Notes under the pieces: generated by a model
Database searches by the model: none
What the model was told of the DNA's origin: nothing
What the model saw: only the letters and a program-made list of their open reading frames with translations
Position numbers and translations under genes: made by a program
Shown here: one piece after another, positions 12,240-23,811 of the stretch
Numbering within the stretch: the stretch's first letter is position 1
Layout: the number at the start of each line of letters is the position of its first letter
Assembly: GCA_021613375.1 (NCBI GenBank)
Contig: CM038711.1
Span: forward strand, 16,890,194 to 16,954,193
Source of the DNA: Megaleporinus macrocephalus
Lineage: Eukaryota; Chordata; Actinopteri; Characiformes; Anostomidae
Length of the DNA stretch: 64,000 nucleotides
Direction of reading: 5' to 3'

Positions 12240-15019
12240 GTAAGTACTTAATGACCTCTGTCTGCTTTGGTCAGTGATAAGGTTATGATTAGAAACTGAA
12301 TTAGAAACTGAACTGTGCGAGATACAGTTAATTGAATTTGTATGATTCATTGAAACATTTTTTGGTGCACACTATTTACTGAAACTGTCATGGCTCCATA
12401 GTGTATTGTGTGTAATTATTTAGTCTGGATTATGTTTATGAGCAATAAACAATATAAAATCTGCTTAGTTTAGGGCAGACTTCCAGTTCAAGTTATTTCC
12501 AGCCCAGGAGGCCACAACAATGTTCTTGGCAAGAGTTGAGAGAGATGACCAAACACAATTCACAAAACCGGCTTTTGAATTTATATTTCAGTGATTGCTC
12601 AGACCGTTGAGCTTGCTCCCTTGGTCTAAGCTGGTTTTTGAGTAGATTATTTCTCCTTCTCCTCTTTGGAGAAAACAAAGTTTGTTTCCTTATCATCAGC
12701 TACCACATGGTTTGGAGTAGGCTGCAGCCATGCCAATGTGTGGAGTCATCCCAGCTTCACTCTGATGTTGGTAGTTCTAAGCTATGGATCTAAGCGATTG
12801 ATGTACGCTAAAAAAACACACACACAATGCAGCTCTTTGTGTGTGAATGTGTGTGCGCATTTGCTTGCTCTATTGTAGAGTTGGCTTCACCTCATGCACA
12901 TGCTATCCATTTAGCTTCCAGCAACTTAAATCTCCACTACCAATAAAATACCCATAATCAGTTAAGTTTTGCTTAGTTGCCCCTTCCTTTCTGAAAATTG
13001 CTCTCGTTCATAGTCCCATTGTCACATTTTGAACTGCTGTCCCCGACCCTGGGTTTGTTACTCCAGACAGCAAACTGTTATATATAGAGTTGATAGTTTG
13101 CCTGACCCCAGGTTCTGTTAAACAAACTGTATTATATAGGGAGTTTTAAGACCTGACCTAGGACCTTTGGCAATGACTCAAGAGAACCAGAATAAGAGTT
13201 CTCTATCAGCACTCAGAAAGTCCCCATGAGGCAACGTCTTAAATTAAAAAGTTAATAAAAAATTAAATTAAATTAGGATAATAAGGCGCCGTTATAGGAT
13301 AGAAGAGTTTTAGAGCTGTAATTTGGAATCAGATTCTGAAAGACACAAAATGCATAAATGAATATACAAAAAACGGCAGTCTGAAAAATGTCAAATCTCA
13401 AAGACACTACAAAAATCATTGACAAAAAAAGCAGTATCAAATAGAGTTAAAAGTGAGGAACAACTGAGCTGAAAAGCTTTTCTGAATCTCTGATCAGGAT
13501 TGTTGGGATTTTAGAAACTAGGAATTTGGGAACAATGTTAACCTTTACTGACTTATCCTACTGTATCATTTAACCAACATAAACTAGTGTAAACTAGTTA
13601 TCCAAAAAATGCTTTCAGATTATTCACTGACAGCAGAGAGACCAAAAGAACAGCTCCATTAAGAAGTTACTTTCCAAACCCAATCCAGCAGAAGAAAACA
13701 AAAGTTTAAGTATTACTTTAAGTGACCAGCATGGTTCTTTATTTGACAGTGGATAGCAAGGTCTTATCAAAGCATACACAGCCCATAAAACTGTTTCTAC
13801 TATGTTGTACAGCCCTGAATAGAGTAATGAGGAATATCCCATTTTTACCAGATCTAAGAAAACATGCTTATGTTCCTCCTAAACATGTGCTTCCTAAAGA
13901 GTCTTATTTAGACCATCACTGGAGTTAGTTGCAAATCGTCTAATAACTAGAATCTGTGCAGCTGATGTCACAGGGAGAGAAACATGTGGTGTGCAGATGT
14001 TTTTAGTGTTGGCTCTGCAATAAAGAATGTATGGAATGAGCCTTGTATAAGGTTACAGAGAACTTGCATATAGCTATTCTTGCTTACAAGCAAGCCTGAA
14101 AATTATCATATAAAGTGTAGCCTTAAAACATCAAGGGGACATTCTTCTAAATGTTTTTAAAATAGTATAATAAAATAATTATTAATGGAAAATATAAGGA
14201 ATTGTCACACGTCTGAAGAGTTTAATACTTATAAAAGTTTCATGGGGACCAAATGGTGTAGTAAATCTTCAAATAATTCAAATAATTTTAATTAATTTAT
14301 TTTATAATTTCCACTCTCCTAGTGTTCTTTTCTCTGTTTTTCTGAACAAATTTAATACACAAAACATTTTGTGAAGTAAGTAACTTGTGACCTTCTGTAA
14401 CACTTAACCTCTTTTGTTTAACATCATTCTGGAATTTAGACATGCAGAGGCTTGGGCACTCTGGCCAGATTATGTATTGTATGTATTTTTGTATTTGTGT
14501 GTATAAATTTTACTGCACAGTTACTTTATATTGGCAACTTTGAAAAATGTAATTGACTTGTCAGACTTATTTAGGCAGATCAAAGAGAAATTATCAACAG
14601 AAGAGATTCTTCAAACTTTGTGTTAACAACCATGTGATGCTTTAAGCATCTGGTAAAACACTGAAAATGAAGGGTCTGAACTGATGCCTTCATAGCAGGG
14701 CAATAGAAAGAAATCAAGGCATTTCCAGCTCACAATCTCCACTGCCTAAAATGTCAGTAAAGGGTGAGATTAACTCAATGTCTGAAGTATGTAAAATAGC
14801 ATTTTGATAAACCAGAGGCATTTTGAAAATTGCTGTGGATGAATGTAGTAAAATGGCTTCTGGATTTTGTGGCTAAAAGTATATTTTGTGTAAATGGATG
14901 AATCTGTTATGCACCAGACAGTGGTGCAGGAAACATTGATTAAGTACATGGATGAATGGTGCTACATATCAGCAAATTTACAAATGTGAGTTAGTAAAGA
15001 AAACAATCCGTCTATTACA

Positions 15020-15365
15020 ACATATTGCAGCAAAGCTCATATCACTCCTGTTTTAAAAGAACTGTACTGGCTACCTGTTTATTTTACAATAGACTACATT
15101 AGTTACATAAAGCTCTAAGTAATCTGGGGCCAGCTTACATCACAGAATGTCTCTCTGTTCATGTCACAACACGATATCTTAGATCTGTAGATATAGGCCT
15201 TCTGAACAGTCTTCCTAAAATACAGAAAACATGGAGAGACCTCTTTCAGTTACTATGCTTCTAAACTATGGAACTCAATTCAAACCTTTTAATAAAGTGT
15301 CAAACTCAGTGCTTACATTTTTAAATGATTCTTAAAAGTATCTTTTTAATTTAGTGTTTGGCTTC
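15020..15365 (+). mobile_element. LINE fragment (L2/CR1-like ORF2 end)
   Basis: Reading frames give ITPVLKELYWLPVYFTIDY and, after frame changes, SFSYYASKLWNSI. These are the conserved C-terminal phrases of L2/CR1-like LINE ORF2 (typically ITPVLKSLHWLPV and APKLWNSLP). The piece is 5'-truncated, with several stops. It is oriented like reln. Confidence 0.7.
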
Positions 15366-15384
15366 TTTTTAACTGCTATCTGAA

Positions 15385-15620
15385 AAAGTGATTTCTACAA
15401 CAGGGCAATGACCCACTACATACCTTAAAACACCATAAATTACAAGAACATTATTGAAAATCTTTGAATATATCCTCAGCATGATGTGTATGCAAGATGG
15501 GCCAAGAATATTGCAGCATGCAAGGATGAGGGGGTGAACATACCTAAAAATGTTGTTTGCAAGCTGTGATATCTGCCAAAGGTGGGGTGGCATTAAGAAC
15601 TAACTTACTAGGGTATTCAT
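15385..15620 (+). mobile_element. Possible Tc1 transposase C-terminal scrap
   Basis: One frame gives QGNDPLHTL, resembling the QQDNDPKHT block, and then LQAVISAKGG, resembling the EAVIAAKGG end of Tc1 transposases. It is heavily decayed and directly follows the L2-like scrap. This is a weak call from short motifs. Confidence 0.35.
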
Positions 15621-16690
15621 ATTTTGCCTAAGCATTGCTGCTATTTTATTATTTATTATTACAATTTGGCAAGGTGTGCCGACTTTAAACCAAGATACAC
15701 TCACATTCCAGCTTTTATCATGTATAGTACAAGCTAAGAAGTAAATGCCAGAGGAATTCCCCTCTCTTTTTCATGCCTCAAAAAGCTCATTATATTACTA
15801 TAGCTTCATAAAAATTCAGGTTCCATTGACATCCATTGAAAGTAAAGACAGTTTTTGCCTCTTCTCTAAAGCCATTTTGAAGATACTAGTTTTTCTTTGG
15901 ACAGTGATGATATATATAAACATTGTTATTGCCGAACAATAAGACTGTAAGACATTGCTAGCTTATTACTGCCAGCTTATTATTGTGTCTGCATGACACT
16001 TTCATATGTCTAACTAGGGTGGCCAGGTGAGTTCGGTTTTGAGCTTTAATGACCGGTTAAAATGTCCAGTTGAGGGTATTTGATTAAGAGCCTTTTTCAG
16101 CTTTGTACTTGCATTTCTTTCCTTCTGCCCTCTGTCTTATGTCTGTACGGATCCGTGTTTAGATCAAGGATCTGTGTATGTACATGGTAATAAGGAAAAG
16201 CAAACCTGAACCCAGAGCAAAATTGAACTGCTCAAATGTTGTTTTTCTGGCTGGAGATTTAATAGTGATAATTCTTCTAGAATTTAAAAACAAAGACATG
16301 AAAAAACTTTTGGCAAATTTTTATAGTTACTCACAACATCAGAGAAGGCTCTTAGATTTGGTTGCGTTCTCTAGGTTAGTTGCAGGTGAACATGAGCGTT
16401 CTTATCTATTATTGAGATCTTCATTAAAGCTCAATAGAAACCACATGTGAGATTACTGAGATCTTTTGCTTGGGAGATTGTATGGTTAGATTATTTGGAT
16501 TAGGTGTTTGCAGCTGTTCTTGGTAACAGACACAATGAATCATTTTACCTCAATTAAGTCAAACAGGAGAAAAGATATTGTAACATAAGATCTGATAGAT
16601 CTGAGTTAAAAATAATACTACATATACGACTTTCCTTTAATACAGGAGTAATTAATGTTACTGCTTTCATAACAGTTACAGCTGTTAAAG

Positions 16691-16722
16691 TGTGTGTGTG
16701 TGTGTGTGTGTGCGTGTGTGTG
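16691..16722. repeat. (TG)n microsatellite
   Basis: TG run with one TGCG interruption. Confidence 0.95.
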
Positions 16723-17348
16723 AATAGTGAACAGTGGAGTATATGCATTTTTATGTGTGTAAGCTGTGCAGTTGAGGAGCTGTCAGCAGAGCGTTAAAGA
16801 GCAGGTTGATCACAGAGCTGCTACGCGTTTGAAGTCTCTTAGGTACTGACAGCTTCTGTAGCCCATGGGAACACTTCGCTGTGCTCTGTCTTTCTCTTAT
16901 TCTCTCACAGTCTTAATCTGAACTAAGAATGGTGGCAGGAAAAAAGTGGAAAAGAAGCAAAAGAGAAGGTGACTGAGAAGGATATGAATAAGCCAGGGAG
17001 AGATAAAAGAAAGAAACACACAAAAATGGCAAATCCCGGCTCTCCAGGGACTATTAGGTTTGTGTATCTTACTGCTTAACCATAAACATATTGCATCCTT
17101 TTTGGAGATGAAGTTGGCTTTTATTTGCCTTAGACTGGAAACACAAAGATTTAAAAGCAACAGAAAAATGCATATAAAGAGAGCTGCACTGCTGCCGTAA
17201 AGCTGGTTTCATGTTTACATATTCTTAAACTTTAAAATGCTTTGATTTCTACTGGCTATGACGACCATCTTCAAGTTAAATCACACAATAAACACACAAA
17301 TAACAGGTGAAAATAGGCAGGTGAAAGCCGCTCACAATTTATGACATT

Positions 17349-17364
17349 AAAACTGAGCCTTATG
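17349..17364 (+). repeat. Target-site duplication of Tx1 LINE, 5' copy
   Basis: Sixteen bases, AAAACTGAGCCTTATG, immediately precede the LINE 5' end and match the sequence after its A-rich tail at 13 of 16 positions. Confidence 0.7.
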
Positions 17365-17512
17365 CTTGACTTCCGGTTGCAATGTAGGGGAAGATGCAAT
17401 TGAGAGGGCTACCAATCTATGTTTGACCTATTTCTTGTTTAGTTGCCTTTTCCCCCTCTGTTCTTCGATGAATCGTGTTTTGGTTAGTTCTTATTTGAGT
17501 CTTCTTTGAAAA

Positions 17513-17795
17513 ATGAGCAATTCTAAAAGTTTCAGACACGAAAGTACAGCGCAAACGCAGTGTTTGCCAACACGCCCGCCACAACGACGGAAAGTCCTAC
17601 AACACCTGAAGAAACTGCGATGGCTGTACTCATTTCTATGGATCAGCTAGCTGCTGAGTTCGCGAAGCAGAGATCATCACTCAAAGAGGACTTTTCTCTT
17701 CTTATTCAAGACTCAAACCACTACAGGCCTCAGTAGATTCACTGCAAACAGCAGTGAACTCTTTCCAGAACCGGCTCACCTCTGTGGAGACCCTG
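17513..17795 (+). pseudogene. Tx1 LINE ORF1 remnant (N-terminal part)
   Basis: The reading begins MSNSKSFRHESTAQTQ and, after a frameshift, continues through MAVLISMDQLAAEFAKQRSS, then ESL/IQDS-type coiled-coil sequence and a stop. This matches the start of the nucleic-acid-binding ORF1 protein of fish Tx1/L1 elements: a short basic head followed by a coiled coil. The match ends near 17795, after which a TG-rich joint leads into the inter-ORF region, so the RNA-recognition part of ORF1 has been deleted. In intact elements ORF1 packages the LINE RNA for retrotransposition; this copy cannot make a product. Confidence 0.65.
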
Positions 17796-18209
17796 GTGTG
17801 TAGATGTGTGTATATGTAAATGCTGTGAGTGCTAATATGCCTTGTGAATCATAAGCTGGCAATGCCTCTTATTACTGGGAGCCCTCTTGGCTAGAAGTGT
17901 TAAAAGGTTGTGTTACCAGAAGCTTTTGAGCTTGGATTTTGGCCCGCAGCTTGCCTCAGGGGAAAGAAAAAGTATAGGCTTACTTACAGATTTGTTTAGT
18001 TTTAGGGACTGTGGGTGGGACACCCCTAGACTTTTGCAACATATGTTGTTGTTGTTTTTTTGTTGTTTTTATTTTTGTTTTAGAGAGGCCTCTTTGAGTC
18101 TGTGCACCTTGTCACATACATTCTTCCATTGTTCCTGGATTTTTTGTTTGTCTTGTTTTTTTCCCTCCATCTTTACTTTTATGTACCCCTGCTGACAAAA
18201 TGATAAAAT

Positions 18210-19082
18210 ATGGAAAAGGGTTCTTATACAAATAAGACGGGAGTACGAAAAATTAGCTGGGATGTAAAGGGGTTAAATGGACCTGTAAAGCGGGCCAGGA
18301 TTTTCAGTCATCTTAAATATTTAAAATGTGAGATTGCATTTCTACAAGAAACTCGCTTATTGATAAAGGATCAAATTAGACTTACAAAATCTTGGGTAGG
18401 CCAAGTGTTTCACACAAACTTCAACTCTAAAGCACGGGGAACAGCTATACTGGTACACAAAAAAATCTGTTTAATGCAATCACTGTTATGTCAGACCCAT
18501 TGGGATTTGTTATAGTTTTGGGGCTTCTTTTCCATACACAGGTGGTATTGGTTAATGTATACGCCCCAAATTGGGATAATGACAAATTTATAGAAAAAAC
18601 ATTCTCTCTAATACTTGCACCAGTTGATTTTTGGGGTGACCTGAACTGTACAATCAATCCAGTATTGGACCGTTCAAACCCTACATCCTTTAACCGAAAA
18701 TGGCCAAGGCAATATCAGCTTTTATGGACCAGATAGGTAGTGTCGACCCCTGGCATATGTTACACCCACAAAGTCAAACATTTTCCTTTTTCTCTCTTAA
18801 GTACATCACTCATATAGCAGAATTGATTACCTTTTTATTGGTATAAACCTTTTGCCCTTTGTTACTAAAGCAGAATATTTAACTATAAATGAATCTGACC
18901 ATGCACCTGTGTTATTAGATCTTGCGTTTTCTTTTAACAATTCAGAAAGACCCCATTGGAAATTAGACAAGACTCTTTTGGCGGATAACGACTTTTGTGA
19001 ACTAATATCCAATAAAACTGACAACTTTATAGAATTTAATAAGAAGGATAATATCTCCCCTCATTACTTTGGGAAACACTAA
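18210..19082 (+). pseudogene. Tx1 LINE ORF2 endonuclease domain (frameshifted)
   Basis: This is an apurinic-like endonuclease domain spread over two or more frames. It begins ISWDVKGLNGPVKRARIFSH with FLQETRL shortly after; a second frame carries GDLNCTINPVLDRSNP, and the domain ends near SYSSHI..IDYLF and ESDHAPVLLDL. The Glu of QET, the Asp/Asn of GDLNC and the SDH triad of the family are visible. The conserved Asn of the WNVKGLN motif is Asp here, which would damage metal binding in an active enzyme. In intact elements this domain nicks the target DNA to prime reverse transcription. Frame changes lie between 18480 and 18860. Confidence 0.85.
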
Positions 19083-19559
19083 AAGCTGTAACCAGAGGTG
19101 AGATCATAGCGTACTCGGCCAAACTGAATAAACTGTGTAGGACTGAACAAGATCAACTTATTAAGTCAATAAACATAGTGGATGCTTAGTACTTTACCGC
19201 TCCTTCCCCTGAACTCTATAAAAAGAAGCTTGATCTCCAGACTGAATACAACTTATCAACTGGAAGGACTGAGCGTTTTTTATTAAAATCTTGTGGGCTG
19301 GTGTACGAACATGGTGAAAAGGCTGGCCGCCTCTTGGCGCAACAGCTTAAGTGCCAATCAGCCACTCAGCAAATCCCACAAATAAGGAAACCTAATGGTG
19401 TGTTAACTGCTGACCCAGGTTAAATTAATGATACATTTGTATAATTTTATTCAAATCTGTATACATCAGAAATATCAAAAGATTGTACCGATATGGAACA
19501 GTTCTTTAATAACTTTAAGGCTCCTTCTATAAGTACACGGTATAAGACTGAGACTGAGC

Positions 19560-19746
19560 TCCCATTGCAACAAACAAATTATTAATGCAATAAAGGCAAT
19601 GCAGAGGGGTAAGACATCTGGCCCAGATGGGTTTCCAATAGAATTTTACCAGACATTTTTAAATAAATTATCAGCTTCTCTATTGGATATGTTCAGTGAC
19701 TCGCTGGCCCATGGTTTGCTGCCACAAACATTGACAGAAACATCAG
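19560..19746 (+). pseudogene. Tx1 LINE RT, fingers part before the LTR insertion
   Basis: The reading includes AIKAMQRGKTSGPDGFPIEF and continues to LLPQTLTETS, the conserved entry to the reverse transcriptase domain of L1-type LINEs. The reading is cut at the ATCAG duplication that borders the solo LTR and resumes in the matching frame at 20648. The preceding stretch, 19083-19560, is the degraded endonuclease-to-RT linker (RGEIIAYSAKLNKL-type), with stops. Confidence 0.82.
19742..19746 (+). repeat. Solo LTR target-site duplication, 5' copy
   Basis: ATCAG, repeated exactly at 20643-20647 on the other side of the LTR. Confidence 0.75.
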
Positions 19747-20642
19747 TCTAAGCCCCACAGCTCAACGAATCGTGCAGTCTCAGTCACCTGTCTATTAAGG
19801 TAGCCTAGGACACCCACACGTGCTTCCTACATCACCATGACAACCTACACATAAACGCTCTGCACCCGGCACATCACCATGGCTACCCATCACACACTCC
19901 TGCATCCTATTAGCACTAGCGGCAGCAACTCATTAGCACACTGCATAAAAGCCAGCCACATGCTAACCTTGGTGTGTGGCGTTACTTTCAGTATCCTGAA
20001 AACTGTGAGGGTCAGTTCCGTGGTCTCAGGGTTGGTGTGCTCTTCCAAGGTCTATTCACAGGTTCACCGGGCTTGGCCTTCCTACAGCGGGGTCTTACCA
20101 ACCTCCCTGGAACCCGAGAGAACCAACAGACCTCTGCTCCGGCCTCCACACTTGCCTTCAGTCGACTGTGCCTCCCGGCTGCAGACACCAAAGAAGGAGG
20201 TCAGCATCCCCACAGACTCCCGGACTCGTGACTCACATCCGGTACCTTTACTAAGACTTTAACGTTTCACTGCGCAGTATATTTCCCCAGCCCAGCCGGT
20301 CGTCCACGAAGGACTCTTTAGTTTACGCTGCGCAGTCACTTAAAGTCGCCATTAGGACGACTGGAGCCCACACACACCGGGAGATCCTTGTCATCGGTTT
20401 TGGTTTCCTAGCTCCACCTGGAAGCCCACGGAGGTGCTTGGGAGAAGCTGCTCTCCACCAGCGATCTACTCCACCTTACATCCAGCTCCACGGGTCTGCT
20501 CTCAGCTTCCCCAAGTCCTCTTCTCCCGATTCCAGTGGACTTTCCTGGCCTCACGGACCTTATTTATTGTTTTTCACTGCTCTGAAATATTAAAAGCCTT
20601 GCAAATGGATTATCTGACTCCTATTGACTCTGATTCCTTACA
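19747..20642 (+). mobile_element. Solo LTR nested in the LINE (Gypsy-like)
   Basis: This 896-bp block, less AT-rich than its surroundings, interrupts the LINE RT. It is bounded by the 5-bp direct repeat ATCAG (19742-19746 and 20643-20647). Its end is CTTACA and its start TCTAAG, the expected inverted terminus TGTAAG with one change. A TATA-like cataaaag lies near 19945 and an attaaa signal near 20588, as expected of an LTR with promoter and polyadenylation sites. Removing the block and one repeat copy brings the LINE RT motifs back into one frame. The ORFs inside it are chance. Its strand is assigned from these signals; Gypsy (Ty3) type is inferred from the termini and 5-bp duplication. Confidence 0.82.
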
Positions 20643-20647
20643 ATCAG
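20643..20647 (+). repeat. Solo LTR target-site duplication, 3' copy
   Basis: ATCAG, the exact partner of 19742-19746, after which LINE RT coding resumes. Confidence 0.75.
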
Positions 20648-21310
20648 TTATTCTCCTGCTCAAACCTGGTAAAGATAAAATGGACTGTAGTTCATACCGG
20701 CCTATATCTCTGTTAAACAGTGATGTGAATATCTTGGCTAAAGCTCTTGCAATACGGCTGGAAACCACAATATACGATGTGATTTCTGTTGACCAAACTG
20801 GTTTTATTGCAGGGCGACATTCATTTACTAATATCCATTGACTTTTAAACATTATTTATTCTCCAGCGTCCAGGGAGGTGCCAGAGGTGATTGTCTCACT
20901 GGACGCTAAGAAACCTTTCGATAGGGTGGAATGGAAGTATTTGTTTGGATGTTTCGAGAAATTTGGGTTTGGCCCTACTTTTATTTCATGGGTTAAGCTC
21001 TTATACTCCTTTCCCAGAGTCTCAGTTATTACAAATGGCAAGCGATCCCAATACTTCCAGCTGTCAAGAGGAACTCCTCAGGGCAGTCCAATTAGCCCAC
21101 TATTTGCCCTGGCCATAGAGCCCCTCTCCATCATGCTTAAGTCATTGCCATCAATAACTGGAATTCATAGAGGAGGAGAGGAGCATTAGCTATCCCTATA
21201 CGCAGATTACTTACGCATATCTCAAATCCGGTTCTTAGTATACCTCAAATAGTCAATGTTATGAAGAGCTTTGGTGGATTCTCTGGGTATAAACTGAATT
21301 TTGGTAAAAG
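20648..21310 (+). pseudogene. Tx1 LINE RT core (palm), with stops and a mutated active site
   Basis: The reading after the LTR is VILLLKPGKD, then SSYRPISLLNSDVNILAKAL, QTGFIAGRHS, a TGA stop near 20839, VSLDAKKPFDRVEWKYL with the first palm aspartate, and SRGTPQGSPISPLFALAIEP. A stop follows, and then SLYADYLRIS in the position of the YADD catalytic box, so the second active-site aspartate is Tyr. These are the standard RT blocks 2 to 5 of L1-type elements. The lost YADD and the stops show that the polymerase is inactive. Confidence in the family is high. Confidence 0.88.
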
Positions 21311-21483
21311 TAAATGTTACCCTGTTAACAATTTGGCACTTCAGATCCATAATGATGCCCTACCATTCCAAATGTCAAAAAAACGGCTTTAAATACCTAG
21401 GCATTAATATTACAAGAGATGCAGAATCTCAATAAGAAAAACTTTTCTCCTCTGTTTGAAAAAGTAAAACAAGACCTGAAGAA

Positions 21484-22560
21484 ATGGAGAGCACTTTTTT
21501 GTCTTTGGCAGGTATAGTGATTTGTATTAAAATGTGTGTGCTTCTCAGATTTCTTTATCTGTTTCAGTGTATCCCAATTTATCTTAAAAGCTATTATCCT
21601 AAAGCTATTGATAAAGCTCTCATTTCATTTATATGGAACGGTAAGAATCCAAGAGTTTGTACAGAACTGTTACAGAGGCCTAAACCACAGGGTGGTCTGG
21701 CCCTTCCAAACCTTTGCCACTACTACTGGGCTGCAAACATCCAAAAAATTATTCATTGGCTTCATACTCCTGATTCTGCTTGGTGTAACCTTGAAGCTAC
21801 ACCTTGTATTTCAACCTCTTTCACAGCTTTGACCACCTCTAGTCTTCGCCTTTCCATCTCAAATTTCACTAACAATCCAGTCGTCATTAATACCTTAAAG
21901 ATATGGAGTCAATTTAGGGAGCATTTTGGATTTAAGCCTTTTCTTCATATTAGTCCTATAAGCAACAATCATCTTTTCCCCCCAGCTGAATTAAACTCTG
22001 CCTTCTCTCTCTGGAGCAGACAAGATATATTTAAATTTAGGGATATGTACATAAACTTAGTGTTTGCAAGTTTTGACGACCTGTCATATAAGTTTGGGCT
22101 CAGTCAATCAGACTTATTTCGATATTTTCAAGTAGGGACTTTCTTCTGTGTCAAGACTCCAACTTTCCACATACATCTTCTAATTCAGTAGTAGAAGACA
22201 TGTTAGAAATCCCTCCTAAATCAAAAAGATTTAGTCTTGAGGATAACGGAATGTATAGCGGAATGTATAGCTCTTCAACCCTAGAAGAAATTTGAACAGA
22301 CTTGGGGAAGGAGCTTGGCATGGACATGAAAGAGGAAGTTGGAACTGTGCTCTAAAAAGCGTAAACAATAGTACTTCCCGTGCAAAACTAAACATAATAC
22401 AATTTAAATTTCTACTTCGGGCTCATTTGTCCAAGGACAGATTAGCCAAAATATATCCTAATTTAGATGCACGCTGCGACAGATGTCATAATGCACCTGC
22501 CAATCTGACACATATGTTTTGGTCCGGCTTTGGCAACTTATTGGTCTATGATTTTTAAAA
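21484..22560 (+). pseudogene. Tx1 LINE ORF2 C-terminal region
   Basis: A 235-codon open stretch from 21484 reads through LKSYYPKAIDKALISFIWNG, RPKPQGGLALPNLCHYYWAA and WLHTPDSAWCNLEA. This is the conserved segment after the RT in fish Tx1/L1 ORF2. After stops near 22190-22290 another piece reads AKLNIIQFKFLLRAHLSKDR, then RCDRCHNAPANLTHMFW, the Cys-rich terminal module. Role in intact elements: nucleic-acid binding during target-primed reverse transcription. A short duplication (gcggaatgtata twice) lies at about 22240-22265. Confidence 0.8.
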
Positions 22561-22779
22561 TTCTGTCGGAGGCACTCAAACATTAATTTCAATCCTAACC
22601 CAGCAGCAGCCATATTTGGTGACACTGACAGTAATAAGATAACCAGACACAAAACCATCATTGCTTTTACAACACTGCTTGCTCGAAGAAGAATATTATT
22701 GCACTGGAAGTCAAAAAGTCCTCCCAAAACATCTACGTGGCTGTGTGACTTGATGCAATTCATACACTTGGAAAATGTC

Positions 22780-22850
22780 TAGGGGATGGATGGATGGATG
22801 GGAGTGTAGTGTTTTTTTTTTGTTTTGTTTTTTTTTTGTTTTTTTTTCAT
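22780..22850 (+). repeat. (GGAT)n and T-rich tract in LINE 3' UTR
   Basis: Four GGAT units at about 22783-22801 are followed by a T-rich stretch broken by single G. It belongs to the 3' UTR of the Tx1 LINE. Confidence 0.75.
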
Positions 22851-22981
22851 TCTCAGGGGTTGGTATGCATACGTTATGCATCAGGGAAGTGGAAGGTTGA
22901 AAAAGATTGAAAATGGAAATTTTGACTAATGAATACGTATTGTACTCTGTATGTATCTTTCCAAAAAAAAAAACAAAAAAC

Positions 22982-22997
22982 AAAATTGAACCTTAAG
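22982..22997 (+). repeat. Target-site duplication of Tx1 LINE, 3' copy
   Basis: Sixteen bases, AAAATTGAACCTTAAG, follow the A-rich LINE tail and are the partner of the 5' flank, with three mismatches accumulated since insertion. Confidence 0.7.
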
Positions 22998-23079
22998 TCA
23001 CAGCAGGATTTTATAGCGAATAACAAATGATGAGAGCTTTTTAGAAAATCACTGTATTACTCTATAACTCTCATTCTTG

Positions 23080-23811
23080 CCTAATCAGTGCTGGAGTTGA
23101 TTACAGTTTCTGGGTATTTGTTTGTCCACTCTCTTTTTGAGAATTGACCACAAGTTCTCAATGGGATTTAGATCTGGGGAATTTCCTGGCCATGGACCCA
23201 AAATTTCAATGTCTCATTCACCAAGCCACTTGGTTATTACTTTTGCCTTGTGACATGCTGCTCCATTATGCTGGAAAAAACATTGTTCATCTCCAAATTG
23301 CTCCTGGATTATTGCAAGAAGTTGCTCTTGGAGGATGTTCTGATACCATTTCTTATTTGTGGCAGTGGACTCATGGTAGCACTCATCTTTTCTTCTCTGG
23401 ACAGTCATGTTCCAAACAGTCTGAAAGGGGCATCATTCCTGCAGAATGTCAGTCAGTCCTTGATGTTGTGAAGTGGCTTCTTTGCTGCCCCTCTTGACAA
23501 CAAGCCATTCTCCAAAAGCCTTTGTCTCACTGTGCATTAAGATGCAATCACACCTGCCCTCTGCCATTCAGGAACAAGCTCTGCACTGGTGGTGACCTGA
23601 TCTCATAGGTGCGTCTTCTTTAGGAGACGGTCCTGATGCTTGCTTGACTTTCTTGAAGCTTTCTTTACTGCAATTAAAGTACCTTGAAGTATTTGATGAT
23701 TGGATAAATGCTTGATTTGGGTGCTATCTTACAAGCAGTAGCGTCCTTGCTTGTGAAACCCTTTTGATGCAATGCAACGATGACTGCATATGTTTCCTTG
23801 GAGGTAAGCAT
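23080..23811 (-). pseudogene. Tc1-like transposase pseudogene
   Basis: Read on the reverse strand, it starts at an ATG (23811-23809) with MLTSKETYAVIVALHQKGFT, then SKDATACKIAP. After many frame breaks it gives a 64-codon open piece (23214-23408) ending QHNGAACHKAKVITKWLGE, then [20 protein letters not shown] and KKRVDKQ. This is the DDE transposase of a Tc1/mariner element that moves by cut and paste. The second catalytic Asp (normally QDGAPCH or QQDNAPCH) is Asn-Gly here; the third position, within SPDLNPIE, is intact. Frameshifts and stops make the copy dead. The terminal inverted repeats were not identified. Confidence 0.85.

Larger units (their letters stand above)
17365..22981 (+). mobile_element. 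Tx1-type L1 LINE, broken, with nested LTR
   Basis: This is a non-LTR retrotransposon copy in the same orientation as reln. It starts with an acttccggtt-type 5' end typical of fish Tx1/L1 elements. In order it carries an ORF1 remnant, an endonuclease, a reverse transcriptase and a C-terminal region, then a 3' UTR with GGAT repeats and an A-rich tail (about 22963-22981). The 5' flank at 17349-17364 and the 3' flank at 22982-22997 match at 13 of 16 positions and are read as the target-site duplication. Most of ORF1 is missing and ORF2 is split by stops and frameshifts, so the copy is dead. Without the 896-bp LTR and one copy of its 5-bp duplication it is about 4.7 kb, shorter than an intact element, so it also has internal deletions. 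Confidence 0.88.

Noticed and set aside
13036..13146. Imperfect tandem duplication of about 55 bp (cccnggnttnngtta ... aaactgt.atatagng)
   Set aside because: The similarity is short and patchy; not strong enough to list as a repeat.
19879..20262. 127-codon ORF inside the LTR
   Set aside because: LTRs are noncoding; the ORF lies wholly within the repeat and resembles nothing.
22458..22763. Reverse-strand ORF opposite the LINE 3' region
   Set aside because: Shadow of the LINE C-terminal coding strand.
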